The notes under the pieces: model-generated
Database searches by the model: none
Seen by the model: only the letters and a program-made list of their open reading frames with translations
What the model was told of the DNA's origin: nothing
Translations under genes and position numbers: made by a program
Assembly (NCBI RefSeq): GCF_037198315.1
Contig: NZ_CP144913.1
Span: 372,001 to 436,000, forward strand
Length of the DNA stretch: 64,000 nt
Origin: Janibacter sp. A1S7
GTDB taxonomy: Bacteria > Actinomycetota > Actinomycetes > Actinomycetales > Dermatophilaceae
Direction: 5' to 3'
In this document: piece after piece, positions 7,785-15,430 of the stretch
How positions within the stretch are numbered: position 1 is the stretch's first letter
How the letters are laid out: each line of letters begins with the position of its first letter

Positions 7785-8863
7785 TCGAGCGTCGTGAGCG
7801 GAAGGACGGCGCGGTCACGTATCGCGTCCGGTATCGCACGCCGGATGGACGTTTTCGATCACGTTCCTTTAGGCGCAGGGGCGATGCCGTCGTGTACGAG
7901 CGCGAGATGGAAGCGCAGAAGCGACGCGGGGACTGGGTGGACCCACAGCGAGGCCGGATCACGCTGGCCATGGTGTGGGAGGAGTATGAGCGGTCGGGGA
8001 TGACCCATCTACGAGTAACCACCCAGAACGGGTACCGGTACGCGTGGAAGCACATCGAGCCGACGTTCGGACGGTGGCCGGTCGCGAAGATCGAGCACGC
8101 GGACGTGGCCGAATGGGTGTCGGAGCTCTCACGGTCCGTGGGTACCGACACTGTGCGCCGGGCCCATGGCGTCCTGTGCCGGGTCCTCGATCACGCGTGC
8201 CGGACTCGCCGTGTTCCGGTCAATGTCGCGCGGGGAGTGCGTCTGCCGAAGCGGGCTCCGGCTCGTGAGCGGATCCTGACCGTGGCGCAGGTGCACGCCC
8301 TGGCTGACGGAATGCCCTCGGGCGGGGACGTGGTCCTGGCTCTGGCATACCTCGGTCTTCGCTGGTCGGAGCTGGCCGCGCTGCGGTGTGAGGACGTGAA
8401 CCTCGATCGTCGTCGGATCCACGTGGTCCAAAGGGCTACGGAAGTCGACGGCCGAATCGACGTCGATCAGCCAAAGAGCCGCGCGGGCCATAGGTACGTA
8501 CCAATCCCCGGTCGAATCGTTCCCCTGCTCGAGGCCCGAATGGCCGCTAAAGCCTCAGATGCGCTGGTCTTCGCCTCGCCCGAAGGTGACTTTCTCCGGT
8601 CACGGAACTGGCGGCGGCGTTCCGGCTTCGACACCACGGCGAAGACTCTCGGCATCGTCGTCACACCTCATGACCTTCGGCGGACCTTCGGCAGCCTCGC
8701 GAGGATGGCTGGGGCAGACCTGCGCTTCATCCAGAAAGCGATGGGCCACGAGTCGATCACTACGACGGCGCGGATCTATGCGCACCTCTATGACGACGAG
8801 CTGGACACGGTGGCTGCTGCCCTTGACGGGCTGCACCCGGTGGACACGCCTCGGGAGCAGTGA
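7781..8863 (+). CDS. int: Tyrosine integrase of AICE-1
   Basis: 360 aa from GTG 7781 in a 4-bp overlap with xis. The N-terminal arm/core-binding part is followed by the catalytic domain with GLRWSELAA (first Arg, about residue 190), HDLRRTFG (His/Arg, about 298), GHESITTT and the nucleophile in RIYAHLY near residue 334. All RHRHY residues appear present, so the enzyme should be active. The gene ends 70 bp before a copy of the 3' end of the nearby tRNA-Arg(CCT), so that tRNA is its integration target. The IS481 insertion now separates int from the body of the tRNA and may affect excision. Confidence 0.92.
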   Translation: MIERRERKDGAVTYRVRYRTPDGRFRSRSFRRRGDAVVYEREMEAQKRRGDWVDPQRGRITLAMVWEEYERSGMTHLRVTTQNGYRYAWKHIEPTFGRWPVAKIEHADVAEWVSELSRSVGTDTVRRAHGVLCRVLDHACRTRRVPVNVARGVRLPKRAPARERILTVAQVHALADGMPSGGDVVLALAYLGLRWSELAALRCEDVNLDRRRIHVVQRATEVDGRIDVDQPKSRAGHRYVPIPGRIVPLLEARMAAKASDALVFASPEGDFLRSRNWRRRSGFDTTAKTLGIVVTPHDLRRTFGSLARMAGADLRFIQKAMGHESITTTARIYAHLYDDELDTVAAALDGLHPVDTPREQ

Positions 8864-8866
8864 CAT

Positions 8867-8886
8867 GTGCCCATTCCGTGCCCATT
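8867..8886. repeat. Paired GTGCCCATT repeats beside int
   Basis: GTGCCCATT occurs at 8867-8875 and again at 8878-8886, exactly one helical turn apart, between the int stop and the tRNA-derived att sequence. The position suits integrase or Xis arm-binding sites; binding is not shown. Confidence 0.35.
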
Positions 8887-8932
8887 TGACGCTGCTCCTG
8901 GCCCTGCGAATCGCAAGAACCCTGATTTCTAG

Positions 8933-8947
8933 CGGCGCCCCCGGCAG
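8933..8947. repeat. 15-bp target-site duplication, left copy (AICE-1 att/tRNA-Arg 3' end)
   Basis: The 15-mer CGGCGCCCCCGGCAG at 8933-8947 is identical to 10380-10394 and lies immediately outside the IS481-type element. The right copy forms the 3' end of tRNA-Arg. Before insertion the int side therefore joined the tRNA directly, which identifies this as the AICE-1 attachment junction later split by the IS. Confidence 0.8.
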
Positions 8948-8963
8948 TGTTTAGGTTCACGAC

Positions 8964-9077
8964 ATCGTTGACAGGTTAGGTCGTGGCGGGTGTCGATGAC
9001 CGGTGATGGGTGAGTCGGGTCATCGTTGACAGATTCAGGTCGGTGATCGTTGACCGGTGAGTCGGGTCATCGTTGAC
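8964..9077 (+). repeat. Iterated ATCGTTGAC transposase-site repeats
   Basis: ATCGTTGAC occurs at 8964-8972, 9022-9030, 9046-9054 and 9069-9077, all in the same orientation, and once more at 10278-10286 near the right end. Two copies are preceded by TGAGTCGGGTC. They fill the space between the left IS end and the transposase start and probably bind transposase. Confidence 0.6.
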
Positions 9078-9102
9078 GCTCGCGCGGCGCGGACGATTGG
9101 TG

Positions 9103-10278
9103 ATGAACTCTCGTGAGAAGAATCAGGTGATCGTGCGGTCGGTGCTGGATCAGGGGTTGACGGTCGCGCAGGCCGCGGCGCGGTTCGGGGTCACGCGTCA
9201 GTGGGTGCACACGCTGGTGACTCGGTACCGGGCCGATGGCCCGCAAGGACTGGCACCGCGCAGCAAGGCACCGAAGTCACGACCGGGGACCACGAGTCAG
9301 GCGGTGCACGGGCGGATTGTCCAGTTGCGTCGTCAGCTCCACGCCGACGGCGCGGACGCCGGCCCGGAAACCATTGCTTGGCACCTGCGCGATGAGGGGT
9401 TGATGGCGCCGTCGACCTCCACGATCCGGCGGATCCTGCACGCTGAGGGGTTGGTGGTCCCGGAGCCGAAGAAGCGCCCGAAGTCCTCCTACATCCGCTT
9501 CGAGGCAGACCTGCCCAACGGGTGCTGGCAGGCCGACATCACCTACTGCTTCCTCGCTGATGGCACCCGCGTGGACGTCTTGGACTTCCTGGACGACCAC
9601 TCCCGCTACCTGCTGTTCCTGCGTGCCGCATCTGCCTACAGCGGGCCCATGGTCGTGGCCGCACTGCAAGAACTGATCGACACCCACGGCGTACCGGCCT
9701 CGACCCTGACCGACAACGGGCTGGTCTTCACCGCTCGCCTGGCCGGCCGCACGGGTGGCCGCAATGGCTTCGAGAAGCTCCTGCAAGCCCACCACATCGA
9801 GCAGAAGAACGGGCACCCCGGCCACCCGCAGACCCAGGGCAAGATCGAACGCTTCCACCAGACCCTCAAGAAGTGGCTACGCCCCCGACCGGCACCGTCC
9901 ACCACCACCGAATTGCAAGCCCTCCTGGACGAGTTCGCCCACTGGTACAACCACCAACGCCCGCACCGCTCCATCGGCCGACGCACCCCCGCGACCGCCT
10001 ACACCGCACAGACCAAAGCCACTCCCGCCACCCCAGCGCATGACCCCGAATGGCGCACCCGCACGGACAAAATCGCCGCCGCCGGGACCGTGTCCCTGCG
10101 CTACGCCGGAAAGATGCGTCACCTGGGCCTCGGACGCGCCCTGGCAGGCCAACCCGTGCTCCTACTCATCCACGATGACCACGTGATCACCAGCCACGCA
10201 GAAACCGCAGAAATCCTGGCCGAACACCACATCGACCCCACCCGCGACTACCAACCAGCCACCCGACCACCCACCTGA
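9103..10278 (+). CDS. IS481-family DDE transposase
   Basis: 391 aa. ATG 9103 is chosen over an in-frame TTG at 9073 that lies inside a binding-site repeat. An N-terminal HTH (AAARFGVTRQWVHTLVTRY, about residues 20-40) precedes the rve integrase core with WQADITYC (first Asp), LTDNGLVFT (second Asp) and QGKIERFHQTLKKW (Glu), the DDE triad. The C-terminal tail after about residue 300 includes GTVSLRYAGKMRHLGLGRA, the small C-terminal domain common in IS481 transposases. All catalytic residues are present, so the element is likely still competent. Confidence 0.93.
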   Translation: MNSREKNQVIVRSVLDQGLTVAQAAARFGVTRQWVHTLVTRYRADGPQGLAPRSKAPKSRPGTTSQAVHGRIVQLRRQLHADGADAGPETIAWHLRDEGLMAPSTSTIRRILHAEGLVVPEPKKRPKSSYIRFEADLPNGCWQADITYCFLADGTRVDVLDFLDDHSRYLLFLRAASAYSGPMVVAALQELIDTHGVPASTLTDNGLVFTARLAGRTGGRNGFEKLLQAHHIEQKNGHPGHPQTQGKIERFHQTLKKWLRPRPAPSTTTELQALLDEFAHWYNHQRPHRSIGRRTPATAYTAQTKATPATPAHDPEWRTRTDKIAAAGTVSLRYAGKMRHLGLGRALAGQPVLLLIHDDHVITSHAETAEILAEHHIDPTRDYQPATRPPT

Positions 10279-10334
10279 TCGTTGACACCGATGAGTCGCG
10301 ACATCGACGACAAGCCCCGCGAACCTACAAAAAA

Positions 10335-10378
10335 GTCCTGAGTCGCGACACCGTGTAAACGATGTCGCGACTCAGGAC
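10335..10378 (-). terminator. Strong hairpin with T-run downstream of tRNA-Arg
   Basis: Perfect 15-bp arms (10335-10349 and 10364-10378) with a 14-nt loop are followed on the minus strand by six T (10334-10329). It lies just after the tRNA-Arg 3' end, so it would terminate the tRNA transcript. It is also the right terminal region of the IS481 element, so the terminator was brought in by the insertion. Confidence 0.75.
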
Positions 10379-10379
10379 A

Positions 10380-10394
10380 CGGCGCCCCCGGCAG
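10380..10394. repeat. 15-bp target-site duplication, right copy
   Basis: Identical to 8933-8947 and directly abutting the right IS end; 12 of its 15 bases belong to the tRNA-Arg gene. Confidence 0.8.
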
Positions 10395-10454
10395 GATTCG
10401 AACCTGCGACACCTTCTTTAGGAGAGAAGTGCTCTTCCCCTGAGCTACGAGGGC
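10383..10454 (-). tRNA. tRNA-Arg (anticodon CCT)
   Basis: On the minus strand the acceptor arms GCCCTCG and CGGGGGC pair with one G-U. The T arm contains GGTTCGAATCC and the anticodon stem CTTCT/AGAAG encloses loop CTCCTAA, so the anticodon is CCT. CCA is not encoded. Its 3' end is the integration target of AICE-1 and is rebuilt by the 15-bp IS target duplication. Confidence 0.95.
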
Positions 10455-10626
10455 ATGACGCCGAGGCGCCTCGGACAGGGTAACTGCCGCGCGTGGGTGC
10501 GTGGGCATCGCCGAGGACCGCGCCCGGTGACCCGGCCGTCGTCGAGGCGGTTGCGCTGCGGCGCAGGCGTGTCCCACCGGTCTCGTCCTCCCGATGAATC
10601 GGCCCGCTCTTGTTAGCGTTGCCCCC

Positions 10627-13600
10627 GTGACCCAGCAGCCGACGACCCCCGCCCCGGTCCCGGCCGCCCTGACCGCGTTGCGCCGGGAACTCTCGGAGCT
10701 CGGCGGGCCCAACACCCTGATCTGGCCGGCCCGCGACCCGCACGTGGTGGACCTGAGCGCGGCCCACCCCGGCGGCGTCGCCATGCTGCTCTCCGGGCGC
10801 GACGCCCGCCTGTCCGACCTCGTGCGCGAACCGGGTGCCCTGCTGCGCGCCCAGCGCCACGCGGCGCAGCTCAGCGAGCACGTCGACGCGATCGAGGAGG
10901 AGCACGGGGTACGCACCTGCTTCCTCGCGATGGGCTCGGCCTCGTGGGCCGTCCCCGGGCAGGACGATCGACCGTTCGCGCCGATCCTGCTGCGCCGGGC
11001 GGTGCTGCGTCGCCTGCGGCCGGGGCCGGACTTCGCCCTCGACCTCGTCGACCGCGTCGAGCTCAACCCTGCCCTGCTGACCTACCTGCGCGGCGCGCTG
11101 CGCCTCCACCTCGAGGGCGACCAGCTCGTCGCCCTCGGCCGCGGTGACGGATCGGGCTTCAACCCCACCCCCGTCTACGACGCCCTGCGGGAGCGCTGCG
11201 CCGACCTGCCGGGGCTGCGGATCACCCCGCGTCTCGTCATCGGCTCCTTCCCGTACGGCAAGGCCGAGGCGCTCGCCGACATCACCGCGCTCTCCGACCC
11301 GGACCGACTGACCGAGACCGCCCCCCTTCGCGCGCTGCTGACCGGACAACCGATCACGGCACAGCGCGAACCCCGCAGCACCGCCGACACCGCCATCAGC
11401 GACGTGACCGCCGACCAGCAGGCCGTCCTCGACCGGGTCGCGGCGGGGGAGAGTCTCTTCGTCGACGCACCTCCCGGCACCGGGGCCGCCTGCCTGGTGG
11501 CCGCGACGATCGCCGCGGCCACGGCCCGCGGTCGCGGTGTGCTGCTCCTGAGTGAGAAGACCGCGCCCATCGGCGGCGTCCACGCCGAGCTGGAGCGTGC
11601 CGGCCTGTCCGACCTGCTGCTGAGGGTGAGTGACCCGGCCGCCGAGGTCGACCCGACGGTGGTCACCACCCGGTGGCAGGCCCGCCCGCCGGAGGGCGAG
11701 GGCCACCTGGCGGCGCCCGGCCGTCGTGCCGTGGAGGCCGCCCGGCTGCTCGAGGGCCACACCGAGGCGACCCACACCAAGCGCGAGCCGTGGGGCGTGT
11801 CCATCGCCGACGCCCACGACGCGATGGTCACGCTGGGCACCCGCCGCCCGGCGCCGCGCTCACGCGTCCGCCTCACCGGAGCGACCCTCGAGGTCATCGG
11901 GCCCGCCGACCGCGACGCCCTCGTCGCCCAGCTCACCGGCGTCGCGAAGCGCCGGGCCTGGCGCCCCGGTCGACAGGAGCAGCCGTGGGCCGGCGCTCGC
12001 ATGCACACCCAGCACGACGTCGACGACGTCCTCGCCGCACTCGAGCGGCTCCGTGGGGACGAAGGGAGCCTCGCCCGCCTGCGCAGCACCGTCCGCGAGG
12101 TGTTCGCGGACATCGCCGAGCCCCGCGCGTCCTGCCCGGCCGACCACGGCCGCTTCCTCTCCGGTATCGAGGAGATCAGCGACACCCTCGAGGTCTTCCG
12201 CGCGGAGGTCTTCGACACCCCGTTGGACGACCTGCTCACGGCGACCGCGCCCGTCGGATCGGCCAGCGGCGGTGAGTCGCTCGGCGTCTTCGAGCGGCGA
12301 CGCCTGCGCCGCCAGGCGAGCAAGCTCCTGCGCCCGGGGCGACCGCCCTCGGACGTGCACGCGGCCCTCGCCCTGGCGGCCACGCAGCGGCGCAACTGGT
12401 CCCGCCTGACCGGGGGCGGCGGCCGCCCGCGGATCCCGGCCGACATCGCTCGGGCGCACAGGGCCTACGAGCGCGTGTACGCGGACCTGACCCACCTGGG
12501 CGCCGTCCTCGCCGACACCCCGGCCGGTGGCCGGCTGCTCGACACCCCGTGGGACGAGCTGGAGCGGCGCCTCGACGACCTCGCCAAGGACACCGCCGGT
12601 GCGCGCGCCATCCCCGAGGTCATCGACGACCTCGACGACCTGCGCGCCCGCGGTCTGGGCGAGCTCGTCGACGACCTCGCCGCCCGCCGCGTCGAGCCCG
12701 CCGCCGTCGGCGATGAGGTGCGATTCGTCTGGTGGGGCTCCGTGCTCGCCGAGGCCAGCCGCGACGAGCGGTACGACCAGGTCTCCGGGGATCGCCTCGA
12801 CGCCGCCCTGCGGACCTTCGTCGAGGCCGACCGGGCGAGCCTGGGCGCCAACGCTGCCCGCATCGCCACCCGTCAGCGAGAGCACTTCCACCGGGTCGGC
12901 CGCGGGATGCGTTCCGTGGCCCGGGAGGTGGCCGCGGTCGAGGCGGGCACGCTTCCTGCCCCGCCGTGGAACGCCGTCGTCGAGCGCTGGGGCGGTCTGC
13001 TCCGGGCCGTGGCACCCGCGTGGGCCATGTCCCCCTTCGTCGTCGGCCAGGTGCTGCCGCTGCGCGAGCGATTCGATCTCGTCATCGTCGACGACGCCTC
13101 CCGGACCACGCTGGCCCGGGCCTTCTCCGGCATCGCCCGCGGCAGTCAGCTGCTCGTGATCGGTGATCGCGGCCAGCTGCCCCCGCGGGTGTGGAGCGCC
13201 GACGGCGCAGTCGCCGCGCCCGCCGCACCGAAGCAGTCCCTCGCCGACCTCGCCGCGCAGGTCCTGCCGACGCAGCCCCTGCGCGACAGCGCCTACCCGC
13301 GTCCGCGGGTCACCCCTCGTCTGGGCGACTCCGCCGCCGCAGAGGTCGTGCACCCGCCCACACCGCGCGAACGGGAGGACGTGCGGCTCGTCCACGTCGA
13401 CGGCACGGGCCCGGTCGACGAGCGAACCGGACTCGTCGAGACCACCATCTCGGAGGTCGAGGCGGTGCTGGGGCTGGTGCGCGCCCACCTGCACGAGCAC
13501 CCGCGCCACTCTCTCGGGATCGTCACCTTCTCACGACGCCACGCGGACGAGGTCACCCACGCGATCGCCGAGCTCCTCGCCTCGGACCGGGCGCTGGCCG

Positions 13601-14268
13601 CGGCGGCCGCTGCCCTCCCGGAGCCGCTCATCGTCAAGCCCGCCGATCGGTGGCAGCGGGAGCAGCGTGACCGGGTCATCGTGTCCGTCGGCTTCGGCCG
13701 CAGCGCGCAGGGCGCGATCGTCGATCGTCTCGGGGCCCTCAGCGGACCGTTCGGGGAGCAGCTCGTCCTGCTCGCCGCGACCCGTGCGCGGCGCACCGCG
13801 ACCTGGGTGACGACGTTCTCCCGGAGTGACGTCAAGGACGACCCCGACCGGGCCGGCCACCGCGCTCTGCGCACCCTGCTGATGAGCATCGAGGAGGAGG
13901 GGCCCGGGTCCGAGGCCAGTGCCGACGAGCTCAGCCCGCTGCTTGCCGGCTTCGTCGAGCGACTGCGCGCCAGCGGGCTGGTCGTCCACACCAGTCTCGG
14001 CGAGGGTGAGTACCGGATCGACATCGCCGTCGCGGACCCCCGGGACACGTCACGGTTGCTCGTCGCCGTCGACGTGGACGGGCCGGGCTACGCGGGGCTG
14101 GCATCAACCCGGCAGCGCGACCGGATCCTCGTCGAGCGGCTCCTCGACCTGGGCTGGCACCACCTGCGGCTGTGGGCGGTCGACATCTTCGCCGACCCCG
14201 CCCGTCAGGAGGCGCAGGTGCAGCGCGCGGTGCGACAGGCGATCGAGGATGATGAGCAGCATGGGTGA
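10627..14268 (+). CDS. Large SF1 helicase-like ATPase with C-terminal REase-fold domain, degenerate ATPase motifs
   Basis: 1213 aa from GTG 10627; an ATG at 10594 is also in frame. The layout resembles the DUF4011/AAA-type large actinobacterial helicases. An N-terminal alpha/beta region (about 1-230) is followed by a Walker A-like DAPPGTGAACL near 280, a long helical insertion, a Walker B-like VIVDDAS near 820, GDRGQLPP just after (helicase motif III-like), and a C-terminal PD-(D/E)XK or Vsr-like domain (YRIDIAV, LLVAVDVDGP, RDRILVERLLDLGW at about 1120-1190). The Walker A lysine and threonine are replaced (GTGAA for GTGKT) and the motif II glutamate is Asp. ATP hydrolysis is therefore doubtful and the protein may be structural or a nuclease scaffold. 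It is backbone and single-copy here, with a small gene overlapping its 3' end. Confidence 0.75.
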   Translation: MTQQPTTPAPVPAALTALRRELSELGGPNTLIWPARDPHVVDLSAAHPGGVAMLLSGRDARLSDLVREPGALLRAQRHAAQLSEHVDAIEEEHGVRTCFLAMGSASWAVPGQDDRPFAPILLRRAVLRRLRPGPDFALDLVDRVELNPALLTYLRGALRLHLEGDQLVALGRGDGSGFNPTPVYDALRERCADLPGLRITPRLVIGSFPYGKAEALADITALSDPDRLTETAPLRALLTGQPITAQREPRSTADTAISDVTADQQAVLDRVAAGESLFVDAPPGTGAACLVAATIAAATARGRGVLLLSEKTAPIGGVHAELERAGLSDLLLRVSDPAAEVDPTVVTTRWQARPPEGEGHLAAPGRRAVEAARLLEGHTEATHTKREPWGVSIADAHDAMVTLGTRRPAPRSRVRLTGATLEVIGPADRDALVAQLTGVAKRRAWRPGRQEQPWAGARMHTQHDVDDVLAALERLRGDEGSLARLRSTVREVFADIAEPRASCPADHGRFLSGIEEISDTLEVFRAEVFDTPLDDLLTATAPVGSASGGESLGVFERRRLRRQASKLLRPGRPPSDVHAALALAATQRRNWSRLTGGGGRPRIPADIARAHRAYERVYADLTHLGAVLADTPAGGRLLDTPWDELERRLDDLAKDTAGARAIPEVIDDLDDLRARGLGELVDDLAARRVEPAAVGDEVRFVWWGSVLAEASRDERYDQVSGDRLDAALRTFVEADRASLGANAARIATRQREHFHRVGRGMRSVAREVAAVEAGTLPAPPWNAVVERWGGLLRAVAPAWAMSPFVVGQVLPLRERFDLVIVDDASRTTLARAFSGIARGSQLLVIGDRGQLPPRVWSADGAVAAPAAPKQSLADLAAQVLPTQPLRDSAYPRPRVTPRLGDSAAAEVVHPPTPREREDVRLVHVDGTGPVDERTGLVETTISEVEAVLGLVRAHLHEHPRHSLGIVTFSRRHADEVTHAIAELLASDRALAAAAAALPEPLIVKPADRWQREQRDRVIVSVGFGRSAQGAIVDRLGALSGPFGEQLVLLAATRARRTATWVTTFSRSDVKDDPDRAGHRALRTLLMSIEEEGPGSEASADELSPLLAGFVERLRASGLVVHTSLGEGEYRIDIAVADPRDTSRLLVAVDVDGPGYAGLASTRQRDRILVERLLDLGWHHLRLWAVDIFADPARQEAQVQRAVRQAIEDDEQHG

Positions 14269-14440
14269 CGAGGAGACGACCCCCGAGCAGGAGCCGACCG
14301 ATCGGGCCCGGCCTCGGGTGCGGCGCCGACGGCCCGATCAGACGAGCGACGACACCGACCGGGGTTGGGGCGAGGTCCCGGGAGACGACGACGCGCACGA
14401 CCGCTGGCTGCAGGAGCAGCGGCCGCCGCACTGGGAGTAG
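14261..14440 (+). CDS. Small acidic/basic hypothetical protein
   Basis: 59 aa beginning at ATG 14261 (an in-frame ATG at 14252 is possible). It overlaps the 3' end of the helicase-like gene by 8 bp, so it is probably translated from the same mRNA. It is highly charged (an RPRVRRRRPDQ stretch, then DDTDRGWGEVPGDDDAHDRW) and ends RPPHWE. No cysteines, membrane segment or known domain are visible. The Trp-containing acidic C-terminus suggests a small adaptor, but function is unknown. Confidence 0.5.
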   Translation: MGDEETTPEQEPTDRARPRVRRRRPDQTSDDTDRGWGEVPGDDDAHDRWLQEQRPPHWE

Positions 14441-14443
14441 GGC

Positions 14444-15430
14444 TCAGCGTGTCCGGGGCCGAAGGTGGTTGCCGGCGATCATGCAGCGCACCGACCCACC
14501 GGCTCCCTCGATGGTCGGGACGGGCACCGCCAGCACCCGGCAGGATCGCCGGATGACCGCCAGCTGGTCGGGGCGAAGGGAGTCGACCGCCGTGGTCGAC
14601 ATCACCAGGGCCCGGTCGGGGTCGGCGGGGTGACGTCGACGCGCGGCCAGCTCGATGCAGTTGCCGGCGAAGCGGTGGACCTGCTGTGCGGTGAGCTCGA
14701 CGACGGTCTTGCCCGAGTCGCGCAGACGACGCAGCACCCACTCCCGCTGTCCGTGGTCAGTGATCATCCCGGACCCGACGAGGGCGAGCTGCGTGCCCAC
14801 CGACATCAACACGTTGGTGTGGTAGACGGGCAGGCCCCGCTCGTCGACGGCGTCGAAGAGCACCGGCTCGTAGTCGTGGTCGGCGCAGAAGTCCGCCAGC
14901 AGCTCGGGGGAGAGCCGGTTGGACCGGCAGGCGTAGGCCAGGCGCGCGTCGTGGTCGAGGACCATCGCGCCCGTCCCCTCGAGGAACTGCTCGTCGTACT
15001 CGGCCGCCGAGTAGTCGATGACCCGGCGCACGACGAACTCGCGCTTGAGGTCCTCGATGATGTCGGCGCGACGCTCGCTCCGGCGATTCGTGGCGTACAT
15101 CGGGTACAGCGCCACGGACCCGTCCGGGTGGGTGGAGAACCAGTTGTTCGGGAAGACGCTGTCGGGTGTGTGCGTCGTGTGGTCGTCGAAGAGCGACACC
15201 TCCACCCCGGCGCCCGTCAGGACGCGGGCCACACCGGTCACCTCGTCGTGGGCTCGCACGGCCACCGTCCGCGGGTCCTCGGCGAGGTGCGACTGGAAGC
15301 CGTTGTCCTGCGCGGTCATCGGGTTGGGGGTGAAGTGGCGCGGGCGCACGAGCACCACCGCGGACGGGGCCTGGACGCTGGTCGCCGACGTCGTCGTGGG
15401 CGCCACGCGCAGCTCGCTGGTCGCGCTCAT
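14444..15430 (-). CDS. ctlX: Citrulline/arginine hydrolase, CtlX-type amidinotransferase fold
   Basis: 328 aa. The pentein (guanidine-group-modifying) fold is indicated by VLVRPRHFTPNPMTAQDNGFQ at the N-terminus, DDHTTHTPDSVFPNNWFSTH (substrate Asp and loop) near residue 85, EGTGAMVLDH near 150, YHTNVLMSVG (catalytic His) near 205, and a C-terminal SVRCMIAG with the nucleophilic Cys. CtlX-type enzymes hydrolyse citrulline to ornithine and carbamate-derived products. The next gene upstream on the same strand is ornithine cyclodeaminase, overlapping by 4 bp, which gives a coherent citrulline to ornithine to proline route. Close relatives act on arginine or dimethylarginine, so the substrate is slightly uncertain. 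Confidence 0.85.
   Translation of the reverse strand: MSATSELRVAPTTTSATSVQAPSAVVLVRPRHFTPNPMTAQDNGFQSHLAEDPRTVAVRAHDEVTGVARVLTGAGVEVSLFDDHTTHTPDSVFPNNWFSTHPDGSVALYPMYATNRRSERRADIIEDLKREFVVRRVIDYSAAEYDEQFLEGTGAMVLDHDARLAYACRSNRLSPELLADFCADHDYEPVLFDAVDERGLPVYHTNVLMSVGTQLALVGSGMITDHGQREWVLRRLRDSGKTVVELTAQQVHRFAGNCIELAARRRHPADPDRALVMSTTAVDSLRPDQLAVIRRSCRVLAVPVPTIEGAGGSVRCMIAGNHLRPRTR

Larger units (their letters stand above)
8948..10379 (+). mobile_element. IS481-family insertion sequence (1432 bp)
   Basis: The ends are related 26-bp imperfect inverted repeats. The left end begins TGTTTAGGTTCACGACATCG. The right end, read on the minus strand from 10379, begins TGTCCTGAGTCGCGACATCG. Both share TGT, the block CGACATCGTT at positions 13-22 and ACA. 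A single DDE transposase gene fills the interior. The 15-bp duplication of CGGCGCCCCCGGCAG on both sides falls at the upper end of the range known for IS481 elements. Several ATCGTTGAC repeats lie inside both ends and are probable transposase-binding sites. Confidence 0.85.

Noticed and set aside
8933..10394. The 15-bp repeat as tandem attachment sites of a second small element
   Set aside because: The repeats abut the exact TGT...ACA ends of the IS, which is what a target-site duplication predicts; no second integrase lies between them.
10372..13509. Very long open frames on the minus strand opposite the helicase-like gene
   Set aside because: They are low-complexity Arg/Gly/Ala mirror frames typical of high-GC antisense DNA, and they overlap a well-motivated plus-strand gene.
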